A stretch of 64,000 nucleotides of DNA, from NCBI GenBank assembly GCA_030583905.1, contig CP129481.1:620001-684000 (forward strand), in the 5' to 3' direction. Each line of letters opens with the position of its first letter. Position 1 is the first letter of the stretch. The stretch comes from Anaerolineales bacterium (lineage in GTDB: Bacteria > Chloroflexota > Anaerolineae > Anaerolineales > Villigracilaceae). Of the stretch, positions 25,148 through 34,017 are shown piece after piece. Both the position numbers and the translations under genes were made by a program. The notes beneath the pieces are model-generated. The model did not search any database, had not been told where the DNA came from, and was given only the letters and a program-made list of their open reading frames with translations.

Positions 25148-25762
25148 ATGTTCATCACCCTCGAAGGACCCGAAGGCTCGGGCAAAACCTCCCACATTCC
25201 CCATCTCGTTGAGTTTCTGCGCGAGAAGGGACATACCGTCTTCCCGACCCGTGAACCGGGCGGGACCTCCATCAGCGAGCAGATCCGCGATATCTTGCAC
25301 GATATGAAGAACGCGGAGATGCATCCGCGCACGGAGACTCTGCTCTACCAAGCCGCGCGTGCCCAGATCGTGGAGCAGGTCATCCAGCCGCGTTTGGCGG
25401 ACGGCGAAATTGTCATCTCAGACCGCTACTATGATTCCACAATCGCCTATCAAGGCTATGGACATCAGCAGAATCTGGACGATATCCGCGCGCTGGTCAA
25501 ATACGCCACCGGCGGCTTGACTCCCGACCTGACGATCCTGCTCGATCTCGATGTGGAGGTCGGGTTGAAAAGAAAGAAGAAAGATAACGAATGGAATCGG
25601 CTGGATGCCTACACAGTGGAATTCCATCGCCGCGTCCGCGCGGGGTATTTGGAAATGGTCGAGGCCGAACCGCAGCGCTGGGTGGTAGTCAATTCAGAGC
25701 AGGCGTGGGAGTCCGTGCAGGCGGAGTTGAGGCGGGTGATTTTAGAGAAATTGGGTAAATAA
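25148..25762 (+). CDS. tmk: Thymidylate kinase
   Basis: A 204-residue kinase phosphorylating dTMP to dTDP. It has the P-loop EGPEGSGKTSH (residues 6-16), the dTMP-binding TREPGGTSISEQIR, the DR(Y/H) motif SDRYYDSTIAYQGYG and a lid containing LKRKKKDNEWNRLD. The start at 25148 is selected because the -10 box and the ATG are separated by 6 bases and because the family begins FITLEGPEGSGK. The earlier in-frame ATG lies upstream of the promoter. It is the first gene of a unit separated from pepE-like gene by a palindromic repeat. Confidence 0.95.
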   Translation: MFITLEGPEGSGKTSHIPHLVEFLREKGHTVFPTREPGGTSISEQIRDILHDMKNAEMHPRTETLLYQAARAQIVEQVIQPRLADGEIVISDRYYDSTIAYQGYGHQQNLDDIRALVKYATGGLTPDLTILLDLDVEVGLKRKKKDNEWNRLDAYTVEFHRRVRAGYLEMVEAEPQRWVVVNSEQAWESVQAELRRVILEKLGK

Positions 25763-25769
25763 TTGCGTA

Positions 25770-25791
25770 GGGGCGGGGTCACCCCGCCCTT
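25770..25791. repeat. Palindromic GC-rich repeat (REP-like)
   Basis: AGGGGCGGGGT-CACCCCGCCCTT forms a 9-10 bp hairpin between tmk and the next gene. It resembles the element inside pstC (58655-58683). Confidence 0.7.
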
Positions 25792-25800
25792 CATATTTGA

Positions 25801-25806
25801 TACAAT
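25801..25806 (+). promoter_or_regulatory. -10 box of a leaderless promoter (peptidase E gene)
   Basis: Extended -10 TGATACAAT, TACAAT at 25801-25806, 6 bases before the ATG at 25813; no ribosome site. Confidence 0.7.
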
Positions 25807-25812
25807 CCCACC

Positions 25813-26499
25813 ATGTCTCCCAATTTACATCTCTTCTCATCCCCCGGCGAAAGGGACATTCGTTATATCGTCGATGCCTGCCGTCCATATTTGGATGGGA
25901 AGTATAACCCTGTCCTCGCCTTCCTTCCGCTTGCCTCTCTGGATGGCGAAAAATGGTTGGACTACACCGTCGCGCAATTCAAAGGACTGGCGCAGGTAAA
26001 GATTATCAACACCGAACTGATGTCGCAAACGGAGATCGAAGATATCCTGCGCAAAAGCGCCGTGGCTTATATCTCCGGCGGAAATACATTCCTGCTTAAT
26101 CACCGCCTGCATGTCAGCGGGATCATGCCGTTCCTGAAGAAGAAAGTCCAAGCCGGGTTGCCAGTGGTGGGATTCAGCGCCGGAGCGGTTCTGTGCGGAC
26201 CGAACATCCTGACAGCCAACGACATGAATTCGGTGCAGACCCAACACTTTGGCGGATTGAATGCGACGCCGTTCAACTTTTTCCCTCATTACCCGTTCGA
26301 CGCCCATGAACAATTAGTGCAGGATGATTGGCTGAGCGATTATCACCTCTTTCACGACAATCCCGTCGTCATGATGTGCGATGGCGCATATGTGAAAAGC
26401 GAAAAAGGCAAAACCACCTTGGTCCGCGGTGACGCGTATATTTTGAGAAAAGGCTCGGAAAAGGAAAAGCTGGAAGAGGGTCAGCCGATCGCTTTGTAG
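25813..26499 (+). CDS. Dipeptidase E-like serine peptidase (S51)
   Basis: A 228-residue cytosolic peptidase of family S51 (PepE, cyanophycinase relatives). The nucleophile elbow is in VVGFSAGAVLCGP (Ser near residue 132), preceded by the oxyanion segment AYISGGNTFLLNH; a conserved His lies in FPHYPFDAHEQ. Family members release N-terminal Asp from dipeptides; the exact substrate here is not fixed by sequence. Translation is probably from a leaderless mRNA. It is 9 bases before the DinB-like gene. Confidence 0.87.
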   Translation: MSPNLHLFSSPGERDIRYIVDACRPYLDGKYNPVLAFLPLASLDGEKWLDYTVAQFKGLAQVKIINTELMSQTEIEDILRKSAVAYISGGNTFLLNHRLHVSGIMPFLKKKVQAGLPVVGFSAGAVLCGPNILTANDMNSVQTQHFGGLNATPFNFFPHYPFDAHEQLVQDDWLSDYHLFHDNPVVMMCDGAYVKSEKGKTTLVRGDAYILRKGSEKEKLEEGQPIAL

Positions 26500-26508
26500 G
26501 AGAAGAAT

Positions 26509-27015
26509 ATGACCGAACAATGGATGCCCGGTAATAAACAGGAACTCCTATCCGCCATCGAGCGGGAGTGGAAGTTATTGCTCGACCTTGCCGAATCATT
26601 GACCGACGAGCAAATGTCCACGCCGGATTCGGGCGGCTGGTCACCCAAGGATAACCTCGCGCACATCGCTGAATGGATGAACATCCTGATGGGCTATCAC
26701 ATGGATAAAAATCCGGCACATGAAGTCATCGGCGTTTCGGAAGATGTGGTCAAAGGTTGGGATATGGAAGTCATCAATCCCGTGCTGTTCGAACGGAATA
26801 AAAACCGTCCGTGTGGCGAAGTGATGGAGTTGTTGAGGCAGGCTTACGTTAAGTTAGAGGCGAGGCTTGAATCCATGTCATTTGAAGATCTACTGAAACC
26901 ACGTCATGCCGGCGACCCCGAAAAACGTCCGCTTTTGCTTTGGGTGTTGGGCGACACCACCGAACACTTCCAGGAACACCGCGAGACCATTGAAAGAGAA
27001 TTCAAACGATCATGA
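26509..27015 (+). CDS. DinB-superfamily protein (ClbS/DfsB-like)
   Basis: A 168-residue four-helix-bundle protein. The patterns AIEREWKLLLDLAESLTDEQM, GGWSPKDNLAHIAEWMN and the C-terminal DTTEHFQEHRETIE match the DinB/ClbS family (formerly DUF1706), which includes the colibactin self-resistance cyclopropane hydrolase and putative metal-dependent thiol enzymes. His in LAHIAEW and HFQEH could bind a metal. The gene overlaps map by four bases (ATGA). No genotoxin genes are nearby, so the colibactin function should not be assumed. Confidence 0.82.
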   Translation: MTEQWMPGNKQELLSAIEREWKLLLDLAESLTDEQMSTPDSGGWSPKDNLAHIAEWMNILMGYHMDKNPAHEVIGVSEDVVKGWDMEVINPVLFERNKNRPCGEVMELLRQAYVKLEARLESMSFEDLLKPRHAGDPEKRPLLLWVLGDTTEHFQEHRETIEREFKRS

Positions 27016-27755
27016 CCGCCGACTCTGAAAAAGACATCAAAGCCCTGAAAGCCGCCGGGCGCGTGGTTGCGCTGGCGTTGAAGAAAATGATGAAGCACGC
27101 CAAACCCGGCATGACCACCGCCGAACTCGATGCCATCGGAAGCGAGTTCCTGAAGGCGGAGGGCGCAAAGTCCGCGCCGCAAGCCATGTACAACTTTCCC
27201 GGCGCAACCTGCATCAGTGTTTCGCCGATCATCGCGCACGGCATCCCCGGCAACCACGTATTGCAGGAGGGCGAACTCATCAACATCGATGTCTCCGCCG
27301 AACTCGACGGTTACTTCGCCGACACGGGCGCTTCGATGGTCGTCGCCAAACGCATCCCGGAGATCGAGCGGATGCTCGACGCTGCAAAGTCCGCGCTGAA
27401 TAAAGCCGTGCATGCCGCGAAGGCAGGCGAACCGCTCAATGGGATTGGCAAGACAATTCAGGACGAAGCAAAACGCAAAGGGTACAACGTCATCTATGAT
27501 CTGACGGGGCACGGGATCGGGAAGTCACTGCATGAGGAGCCGTCCGCGATCTATAACTTCAACAAACCGGATGACCGCCGCATCCTTAAGGAAGGCTGGG
27601 TACTTGCCATCGAGCCTTTTCTCACCCCCGGGCGCGGACGCGTCGTCGAAGAAAAAGACCGCTGGTCGTTACGAACCATTGACCGCGCCATCGCCGCCCA
27701 ATTTGAGCATACGGTCATCGTTACGAAGAACGAACCGATTATTTTGACGCTGTAA
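27012..27755 (+). CDS. map: Methionine aminopeptidase
   Basis: A 247-residue type I enzyme removing the start methionine from new proteins. The pita-bread fold metal ligands are visible: AHGIPG, NIDVSAELDGYFADTG (two Asp), LTGHGIGKSLHEEPSAIYN (His), AIEPFLTPG (Glu) and a final FEHTVIV (Glu). Length is typical. It overlaps the preceding gene by four bases and is convergent with the LOG gene with no space between them, and no terminator is evident in the junction. Confidence 0.96.
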   Translation: MTADSEKDIKALKAAGRVVALALKKMMKHAKPGMTTAELDAIGSEFLKAEGAKSAPQAMYNFPGATCISVSPIIAHGIPGNHVLQEGELINIDVSAELDGYFADTGASMVVAKRIPEIERMLDAAKSALNKAVHAAKAGEPLNGIGKTIQDEAKRKGYNVIYDLTGHGIGKSLHEEPSAIYNFNKPDDRRILKEGWVLAIEPFLTPGRGRVVEEKDRWSLRTIDRAIAAQFEHTVIVTKNEPIILTL

Positions 27756-28337
27756 TTACTCTTCCTTCAACCACCTCTTCACCGCCTCGCGCGGATGTTG
27801 ATACCCTTCCATTTTTTTCAATAATTCTTCAGGCGTGGATTCACAGAATACGGATCTGCGGTGTTCCGCAAATACAAAGCCTTCTTCAACGGCATGGTCC
27901 ATGGCGGCGAGCAGGGGATCGTAGTACTTCTTCACGTTCAGCAAGCCGACAGGTTTTTCGTGCGCGCCGGTCTGCGCCCAGGTGATGGTCTCGAAAAGTT
28001 CGTCCCAGGTGCCGAAGCCGCCGGGCAGCGCAATATATCCGTCCGCAAGTTCGTGCATGCGGGCTTTTCGTCCGTGCATGTCTGGAGCCACTTCCATGCG
28101 AGTAAGAGCGGTATGCGCCAACGCGGGCGTGTTCATCGAAGGGATGATAACCCCGACCACCTCGCCACCCGCGGACAATGCTCCGTTCGCCACTTCGCCC
28201 ATCAAGCCTGTTTTTCCGCCGCCGTAGATCAGGCGGATTCCCTTCTGGGCGAGGGTCACACCCAAATGGTGGGCGGCAGTTTTATAGTCGGAATGAACCG
28301 AGTCGGATGATCCGCAAAAAACACAAATCGATTTCAT
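27756..28337 (-). CDS. LOG family protein (nucleotide 5'-monophosphate phosphoribohydrolase-like)
   Basis: A 193-residue member of the LOG/TIGR00730 family, with IYGGGKTGLMGEVANGAL and the signature PGGFGTWDELFE followed by TWAQTGAHEKPVGLLN. Plant members release free cytokinin from its ribotide; bacterial members act as AMP or other nucleotide phosphoribohydrolases. The N-terminus (SICVFCGSSDSV) is standard. It lies alone, convergent with map and divergent from the DnaJ-like gene. The substrate cannot be told from sequence. Confidence 0.92.
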   Translation of the reverse strand: MKSICVFCGSSDSVHSDYKTAAHHLGVTLAQKGIRLIYGGGKTGLMGEVANGALSAGGEVVGVIIPSMNTPALAHTALTRMEVAPDMHGRKARMHELADGYIALPGGFGTWDELFETITWAQTGAHEKPVGLLNVKKYYDPLLAAMDHAVEEGFVFAEHRRSVFCESTPEELLKKMEGYQHPREAVKRWLKEE

Positions 28338-28464
28338 GGTCTTCTTATCTTCCCTTTTTAGAATGATTTCGGCAACTGTACCACAGAAAATTGCAGGTTA
28401 GAGTTGTGTAAGTGTGCCCTTTGGGCGCTTGACTTCCACCCTGCGCAGGGATGAAAATATAAGT

Positions 28465-29364
28465 ATGGACTATAAAGATTACTACAAGATCCTTGGCGTG
28501 GAGCGCAAAGCCAATACGGACGAGATCCGTTCGGCGTACCGCAAACTCGCCATGAAATATCATCCCGACAAGAACCCCGGCGACAAAAAGGCGGAGGAGA
28601 AGTTCAAGGAGATCAACGAGGCGTATCAGGTCTTGAGCGACGATCAAAAACGCGCGCATTACGACCGCCTCGGCAGCGCCTACTCCAACTTCCGCACGAG
28701 CGGCGGGCGTCCGGGCGATTTCCGCTGGGAAGATTGGGGCGGCAGAGGCGGCTACTCGACCAACGTCAACATGGACGACTTGTTTGGCGGTGGCGGCAGT
28801 TTCTCCGATTTCTTCCGCACTATTTTCGGGGAAGCCATGCGCTCGCAGGGACGCGGCAATCCTTTTGCACAGGAGTCGCAGGGCTACGAGCAGGAAGCGC
28901 AGGTCAGCTTCAAGGAAGCCTATGAAGGCACCACCCGTCAGTTGCAAACGAACGGGCGCAAGTTGAAGGTACGTATCCCGCCCGGGGTGAAGACCGGCTC
29001 CAAGGTCCGCGTGGCAGGCGCGGGACCGGAAGGACTCGACCTGTATCTGGTCATCAAGGTCGAGGATGATGACCGCTTCGAGCGGGATGGAAGCAACCTG
29101 ACCACGACATCCAATGTGGATATTTTTACCGCGATCCTCGGCGGCGAGGCGGAGGTTGAGACTCCGCTGGGAAAGGTCAAGTTGAACATCCCCGCCGGTA
29201 CACAGCCCGATCAGGTCTTCCGTCTTGCCGGGCGCGGTATGCCAAATCTGAAGGATCCAAAGACCAAGGGCGACCTGTACGTGAAATTGAAGGTACAAGT
29301 TCCAAAATACCTGTCGTCCAAACAGAGAGAATTGATCGAGGAAGCCTCGAAAATCAAGTTTTAG
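28465..29364 (+). CDS. cbpA: DnaJ-class co-chaperone without zinc finger (CbpA-like)
   Basis: A 299-residue Hsp40. The J domain (residues 1-70) starts [18 protein letters not shown] and has the HPD motif in [10 protein letters not shown] Gly/Phe-rich region with [18 protein letters not shown] follows, then two C-terminal peptide-binding domains ([35 protein letters not shown]). The Cys-rich zinc finger of DnaJ is absent, which makes it a class B (CbpA) type. The start at 28465 is chosen because the J domain begins there. HtrA follows 11 bases later, forming a protein-quality unit. Confidence 0.93.
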   Translation: MDYKDYYKILGVERKANTDEIRSAYRKLAMKYHPDKNPGDKKAEEKFKEINEAYQVLSDDQKRAHYDRLGSAYSNFRTSGGRPGDFRWEDWGGRGGYSTNVNMDDLFGGGGSFSDFFRTIFGEAMRSQGRGNPFAQESQGYEQEAQVSFKEAYEGTTRQLQTNGRKLKVRIPPGVKTGSKVRVAGAGPEGLDLYLVIKVEDDDRFERDGSNLTTTSNVDIFTAILGGEAEVETPLGKVKLNIPAGTQPDQVFRLAGRGMPNLKDPKTKGDLYVKLKVQVPKYLSSKQRELIEEASKIKF

Positions 29365-29375
29365 CAGGAGTTTGA

Positions 29376-30518
29376 ATGAGAACAAGGAAAAATATTCTGG
29401 TTGCGGCGGTGTTGGCGCTTGCCATGCTTGCCTGCCAACTCCCCGCTCTTACCGGCAACGGACAATCCCCCGAGGTTGTTGTCACAGAAACCGTACCGAC
29501 CATCACGCCGTCGAACATCGGCGTTGTCAACCCGAGCTCGCAACAGGAGACGCTCGTCACATTGTTTGAAACTGTCAGCCCCGGTACGGTCGCAATCCTG
29601 ACCGACACCGGACAAGGCTCCGGTTTTGTGTTTGACAAAAAAGGCAATATCGTCACAAATTATCACGTGATCGAGGGCGCGCAAACCATGGAAGTGCGCT
29701 TCAATTCCGGTTTCATGGCATATGGCACGGTGGTTGGAACGGACCTCAACTCGGACCTCGCCGTCATTAAAGTGGATGCGCCTGAATCCGAGCTGTTCCC
29801 CGTCCCGCTCGGCGATTCGGACTCACTCAAAGTTGGTCAGACCGTCATTGCCATCGGCAACCCCTTTGGCTTGGAAAGCACCATGACGGTCGGCATCGTA
29901 TCCGCGCTCGGGCGCACGCTTGACTCGATGAACGTCACCCAAGACGGCGCCCGCTTCACCGCCGGTGACATCATCCAAACCGACGCGGCGATCAACCCCG
30001 GTAATTCGGGCGGTCCGCTCTTCAATATCAACGGCGAGGTGATCGGCGTCAACCGCGCCATCCGCACTACGAATTTCACGCAGGATGGACAACCCATCAA
30101 CTCCGGAATCGGTTTTGCGATCTCGATCAACATGGTCAAGCGTGTCGTGCCTGTCTTGATCGAAAAAGGCAAATATGATTATCCATTTTTGGGCATTTCA
30201 TCCATCGACTCGCTCACGCTCGACATGGTCAGCACGCTGGGGTTGGCACAATACACCGGCGCATATGTCACCAATGTGGTCAGCGGCGGTCCTGCGGACA
30301 AGGCGGGCATCAAAGCCGGCACCACGCCTACCAGCATCCCCAACCTGCTGGCTGGCGGTGACTTGATCGTGGCGATCGACGGGCGCGAGACCCGCACTTT
30401 TGACGAAATGTTGGCGTATCTCATTACCAACAAATCCCCCGGCGAGACCGTTGTCCTGACTGTCCTGCGCGGCGAGGAGCGGGTGGATGTGAGCATCACA
30501 CTCGGCGCAAGACCTTAA
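29376..30518 (+). CDS. HtrA/DegP-type serine protease, probable lipoprotein
   Basis: A 380-residue secreted protease. The signal peptide ends in a lipobox (ALAMLAC), so it is likely lipid-anchored outside the cell. The chymotrypsin-like triad is His97 (NYHVIEG), Asp127 (SDLAVIKVD) and Ser211 (NPGNSGGPLF). One PDZ domain occupies about residues 275-375 (YLGISSIDS, GPADKAGIKAG, GGDLIVAIDGRETR). It degrades or refolds damaged exported proteins. RBS AGGAG precedes the ATG. It is the second gene after the DnaJ-like gene, with a terminator behind. Confidence 0.94.
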   Translation: MRTRKNILVAAVLALAMLACQLPALTGNGQSPEVVVTETVPTITPSNIGVVNPSSQQETLVTLFETVSPGTVAILTDTGQGSGFVFDKKGNIVTNYHVIEGAQTMEVRFNSGFMAYGTVVGTDLNSDLAVIKVDAPESELFPVPLGDSDSLKVGQTVIAIGNPFGLESTMTVGIVSALGRTLDSMNVTQDGARFTAGDIIQTDAAINPGNSGGPLFNINGEVIGVNRAIRTTNFTQDGQPINSGIGFAISINMVKRVVPVLIEKGKYDYPFLGISSIDSLTLDMVSTLGLAQYTGAYVTNVVSGGPADKAGIKAGTTPTSIPNLLAGGDLIVAIDGRETRTFDEMLAYLITNKSPGETVVLTVLRGEERVDVSITLGARP

Positions 30519-30520
30519 AA

Positions 30521-30553
30521 AAAATCGGCTCGGATGAAATCCGAGCCGATTTT
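30521..30553. terminator. Bidirectional terminator between htrA-like and molybdoenzyme genes
   Basis: A 15-bp stem (30521-30535 with 30539-30553), A-run on one side and TTTT on the other. Confidence 0.9.
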
Positions 30554-30554
30554 A

Positions 30555-31196
30555 TTATCCAAAGCGTTCCTCGCGCCACACGTCCGCGCGGTTGTGGTAG
30601 CCAGCCTGTTCCCAAAATCCGCGCTTGTCCTGCGGCATAAATTCCAGCGAGCGCAGCCATTTCGCGCCTTTCCAAAGATACGGTGTTTCCAAATCCTCGC
30701 GCCCGGGGATGTAGCCCACCATGCCGCGCAGGGGATAACCGTGATCGGGCGTGATCGGCTCGCCGTTGAAATGGGTTGCCAGCAGGAAGTTATCCTGCAA
30801 GACCACCGAAAGCGGCAAATTGACCGTGAATCCGTATTCCGCGTGCTGCATCACATACGTGGCAGTCGGTTTTAGTTTAAAAAAGCCCTGTTCGATCAGC
30901 GTTTTTACCGAAACGCCCTCCCAAACCGTATCGAACTTGCTCCAGCGTGTCACACAGTGTAAATCCATTTTTATGGAGGTGCGCGGAAGCTGGTTGAACT
31001 CGTCCCAACTCCATCGCTTCTCTGCCTCCACCTCGCCCCACACACGGAAATCCCATGTGGCGGCATCGAACATCGGCACGGGACCGTAATGCAGGACGGG
31101 GAATTTCTGCGTCAACGACTGCCCGGGCGGAAGCCGCCCCTCCGAACGGATGCGGTCCTCCTCCTTGCGGCGGTCCAGACCTTCAAATTGGAACAT
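30555..31196 (-). CDS. Molybdopterin-dependent oxidoreductase (sulfite oxidase/YedY-like fold)
   Basis: A 213-residue protein with the Mo-binding domain of the sulfite oxidase superfamily: WDFRVWGEVEAEKRWSWDEF, the molybdenum-ligating Cys in MDLHCVTRWSKFDTVWEGV, and GYPLRGMVGYIPGREDLETPYLWKGAKWL. Its start region lacks a Tat signal or membrane helix, so it should remain in the cytosol, unlike MsrP/YedY. No heme or dimerisation domain is fused. It has no heme-subunit partner nearby. The physiological substrate is unknown. Confidence 0.87.
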   Translation of the reverse strand: MFQFEGLDRRKEEDRIRSEGRLPPGQSLTQKFPVLHYGPVPMFDAATWDFRVWGEVEAEKRWSWDEFNQLPRTSIKMDLHCVTRWSKFDTVWEGVSVKTLIEQGFFKLKPTATYVMQHAEYGFTVNLPLSVVLQDNFLLATHFNGEPITPDHGYPLRGMVGYIPGREDLETPYLWKGAKWLRSLEFMPQDKRGFWEQAGYHNRADVWREERFG

Positions 31197-31374
31197 ACAT
31201 CACCTCACGAAAAAATATCGAAAATTTCAAGCATGATATAGACCCGGCTGTCACGCCGAATGTTACATGCACAATCTAACAGTTTCCTTAGACCATGTGG
31301 TCCGAATTACCTATGGCTTGGAAAATGTTCCCTCTTATAATAAACCAAATTCCAACGGGCGCAAGGAGAGACGC

Positions 31375-33276
31375 ATGAAAAAGCCGACACTGAAACAAAG
31401 ACTCCAATACCAGTTCGACAATTACATGTCGCGCGGAACGATCGCACTGATCGGCGGACTTGCTCTTATTTCGCTGGCGTTCATTTTCCTTGCCGCCGCT
31501 GTCATCCGCGTCGGTCACATTGCCATGGGAGAGGGCGACGAGGTCAGTTTTGGCGAAGCGGCGTGGATGAGCCTGATGCGCACGCTTGATGCCGGCACGA
31601 TGGGCGGCGACGAAGGTTCCGGCTTCCGTTTTATCATGCTGCTTGTCACCATCGGCGGCATCTTTATCGTCTCCACTCTCATCGGCATTCTCAGCAACGG
31701 ATTGGAAAGCCGCATCGAACAACTCCGCAAGGGGCGCTCCCTCGTCCTTGAAAACGACCACACCCTCATCCTCGGCTGGACGCCGCAGATCTTCACGGTC
31801 ATCGAGGAACTCGTGATCGCGAATCAAAACCGCAGCAGCGGCGCGATCATCGTCATTTTGGCAGACCAGGACAAGGTCGAAATGGAAGATGCGATCAAGG
31901 AACGCATCCCGGACCCGAAGAATACCCGCATCATCTGCCGTTCGGGAAATCCCATCGACCTGAACGATCTTGAGATCGTCAGCCCGCACACTGCCCGCTC
32001 GATCATCATCCTTGCCGAAGGCAACGACCCCGATACGCACGTCATCAAATCGGTGCTGGCGCTCACCAACAATCCCAACCGGCGGAGCGAACCGTATCAC
32101 ATCGTCACACAACTGCTCGACCAAAAGAACATGGACGTCATCGAAATGCTCGCAGAACAAGATATTGTTCAGCCGATCCTTTCCACCGATGTCATCGCGC
32201 GTGTTGTAGCGCAGACCTCACGCCAAAGCGGTCTCTCCATTGTCTACACCGAGTTGATGAACTTCGAGGGCGACGAGATCTACTTTGCGCAGGAACCCGA
32301 CCTTTCCGGGAAAACCTATGGCGAGGCGCTGCTGGCATTTGAAACATCCACGCTGATGGGCATCCGCAAAGCGGACGGCACGGTGGAAATGAACCCGCCC
32401 ATGGACACGCGCATCCAATCGGATGACCAGATCATCGCGATTGCCGAAGATGACGACAAGATCCATCTCTCCGGACTCTCCCGCATCCCGCTGGACGAGA
32501 ACCTGATCCAGCCCAGTGGAAAGCGATCCAAACCCAAGCTTGAGCGGACTCTCATCCTCGGCTGGAACCGCTGCGGCGAGACCATCATCCGCCAGTTGGA
32601 TCATTACGTGCCGAAAGGTTCGCAAATCACCGTCGTCTCGAACAGGGACGGTATCGCCCGGGAAGTTTCGAGCGGAAATGAACGTCTCGTCAACCAAAAA
32701 CTGACCGTGCTCAATGGCGACATCCGTGACCGCGTCCTGCTCGAAAAACTGGAAGCCACCGAGTACGACCACGTCATTGTGCTGGCATACAACGACCTCG
32801 ATCCGCAGGAAGCCGACGCCATCACACTGGTCACACTCCTGCATCTGCGCCACATCGCCGAACGCGACGAAACCCCGTTCTCCATCGTCAGCGAAATGCT
32901 CGACCTGCGCAACCGTGAACTTGCCGAAGCCGCCAAAGTGGATGATTTCATCGTCAGCAACCATCTCATCAGTTTGATGCTCGCCCAACTCTCCGAGAAC
33001 GCCGAACTCATGCACATCTTCCAGAACATCATCGACCCCGAAGGCGCCGAGATCTACCTCAAACCGATCGGCGATTACATTGTCACAGGACAGCCCGTCA
33101 ACTTCTACACCGTCACCGAAGCCGCACGCAGATGCGGTGAAACTACCATCGGTTACCGCGTGATGAGCGAAAGTCATAACGCGGAAAAAGCCTATGGTGT
33201 ACACACCAACCCGAACAAATCCGAGCAGGTCACCTTCCAGCCTGAAGATAGATTGATCGTTATTGCAGAAGAGTAG
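31375..33276 (+). CDS. CASTOR/POLLUX-like ion channel with two RCK-type domains
   Basis: A 633-residue membrane protein related to the plant symbiosis channels CASTOR and POLLUX. Two helices (about residues 22-45 and 80-105) flank a pore region (EAAWMSLMRTLDAGTMGGDEGSG). The cytosolic part contains two Rossmann-like regulatory domains beginning HTLILGWTPQIF and RTLILGWNRCGE. The selectivity filter does not match GYG of K+ channels. The start at 31375 has GCAAGGAG upstream; a TATAAT box lies at 31336-31341. Monocistronic, convergent with pxpA. Ion and ligand are unknown. Confidence 0.88.
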   Translation: MKKPTLKQRLQYQFDNYMSRGTIALIGGLALISLAFIFLAAAVIRVGHIAMGEGDEVSFGEAAWMSLMRTLDAGTMGGDEGSGFRFIMLLVTIGGIFIVSTLIGILSNGLESRIEQLRKGRSLVLENDHTLILGWTPQIFTVIEELVIANQNRSSGAIIVILADQDKVEMEDAIKERIPDPKNTRIICRSGNPIDLNDLEIVSPHTARSIIILAEGNDPDTHVIKSVLALTNNPNRRSEPYHIVTQLLDQKNMDVIEMLAEQDIVQPILSTDVIARVVAQTSRQSGLSIVYTELMNFEGDEIYFAQEPDLSGKTYGEALLAFETSTLMGIRKADGTVEMNPPMDTRIQSDDQIIAIAEDDDKIHLSGLSRIPLDENLIQPSGKRSKPKLERTLILGWNRCGETIIRQLDHYVPKGSQITVVSNRDGIAREVSSGNERLVNQKLTVLNGDIRDRVLLEKLEATEYDHVIVLAYNDLDPQEADAITLVTLLHLRHIAERDETPFSIVSEMLDLRNRELAEAAKVDDFIVSNHLISLMLAQLSENAELMHIFQNIIDPEGAEIYLKPIGDYIVTGQPVNFYTVTEAARRCGETTIGYRVMSESHNAEKAYGVHTNPNKSEQVTFQPEDRLIVIAEE

Positions 33277-33283
33277 AGTTCCG

Positions 33284-33994
33284 TCATTGCGAACGCAGTG
33301 AAGCAATTTCCACCCCATTTTGAATCAACACTTCCCTTAGTAACTTCGCATTCTCTGCCGCACACGGATGATCGCCGTGCAGGCAGAGCGTATCCATCCT
33401 GCCTGTTTTGACCAACTCCAAAGCATGTCGCGCCACATCTTCGGGAGATTCGATCAATGCCCCTGGAAGCTGGCGGGATATCAACAACCCGTCGGCGCTA
33501 TAGCCTCTATCGGGGAATCCCTCTGTCGCAACTCTCAGCCCCATCGCCCGCCCCGCCTCAATCGACCTTGAACCTGCCAGCCCAACCAGAATCAAATCCA
33601 CGCTGGATGTTTTTACCGCCCGCGCAATCGCGTTTGCCAATTCAATGTCCTTTGCGGCTTGGTTATACATCGCCCCATGCGGTTTGACGTGAGTCAACGT
33701 CACGCCTTCTTCTTGTGCAATTGCCGCCAGAATTTGAATTTGCTCAAAGACTAATTTTTCTGCTTCATTTATTGAAACATCCATTTCTTTGCGTCCAAAA
33801 TTCTTACGGTCATTCCAACTCGGATGTGCGCCAGAATTCACGCCGAAACGCTTTGTCAAGCGGACAGTCTCGCGCATGGTGTGTTCATCCCCTGCATGAA
33901 ATCCGCAGGCAATGTTTGCGGATGTGATGTGCGGCATGATAGCTTCGTCATTGCCGATGCCTTCGCCGAGGTCACAGTTGAGGTCGATATGCAT
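33284..33994 (-). CDS. pxpA: 5-oxoprolinase subunit A (LamB/YcsF)
   Basis: A 236-residue TIM-barrel-like protein, one of three subunits that open 5-oxoproline to glutamate with ATP. It begins HIDLNCDLGEGIGNDEAIMPHITSAN-type residues of the family and contains ACGFHAGDE, GAHPSWND and VKPHGAMYNQA. AAGGAG precedes the ATG. It is the last gene of the rlmD-pxpB-pxpC-pxpA operon. Its last residues (EIASLRSQ) are encoded by a dispersed repeat, so the natural C-terminus was probably replaced; the catalytic part is intact. Confidence 0.93.
   Translation of the reverse strand: MHIDLNCDLGEGIGNDEAIMPHITSANIACGFHAGDEHTMRETVRLTKRFGVNSGAHPSWNDRKNFGRKEMDVSINEAEKLVFEQIQILAAIAQEEGVTLTHVKPHGAMYNQAAKDIELANAIARAVKTSSVDLILVGLAGSRSIEAGRAMGLRVATEGFPDRGYSADGLLISRQLPGALIESPEDVARHALELVKTGRMDTLCLHGDHPCAAENAKLLREVLIQNGVEIASLRSQ
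33290..33312. repeat. Dispersed repeat, copy 1 (CATTGCGA...GAAGCAAT type)
   Basis: The inverted-type repeat CGTCATTGCGA...GAAGCAATTTC covers the 3' end of pxpA and supplies its last codons. Related copies lie at 37123-37155 and 44589-44621. Confidence 0.7.
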
Positions 33995-34017
33995 GAAAAC
34001 TCCTTTGGGACGATGGT

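Noticed and set aside
26509..27015. Colibactin-type self-resistance and genotoxin locus
   Set aside because: Only general DinB/ClbS similarity; neighbours are housekeeping genes.
31267..33276. Upstream start of the CASTOR-like gene at 31267
   Set aside because: It would place the TATAAT box and the ribosome site inside the coding region; 31375 has a strong ribosome site.
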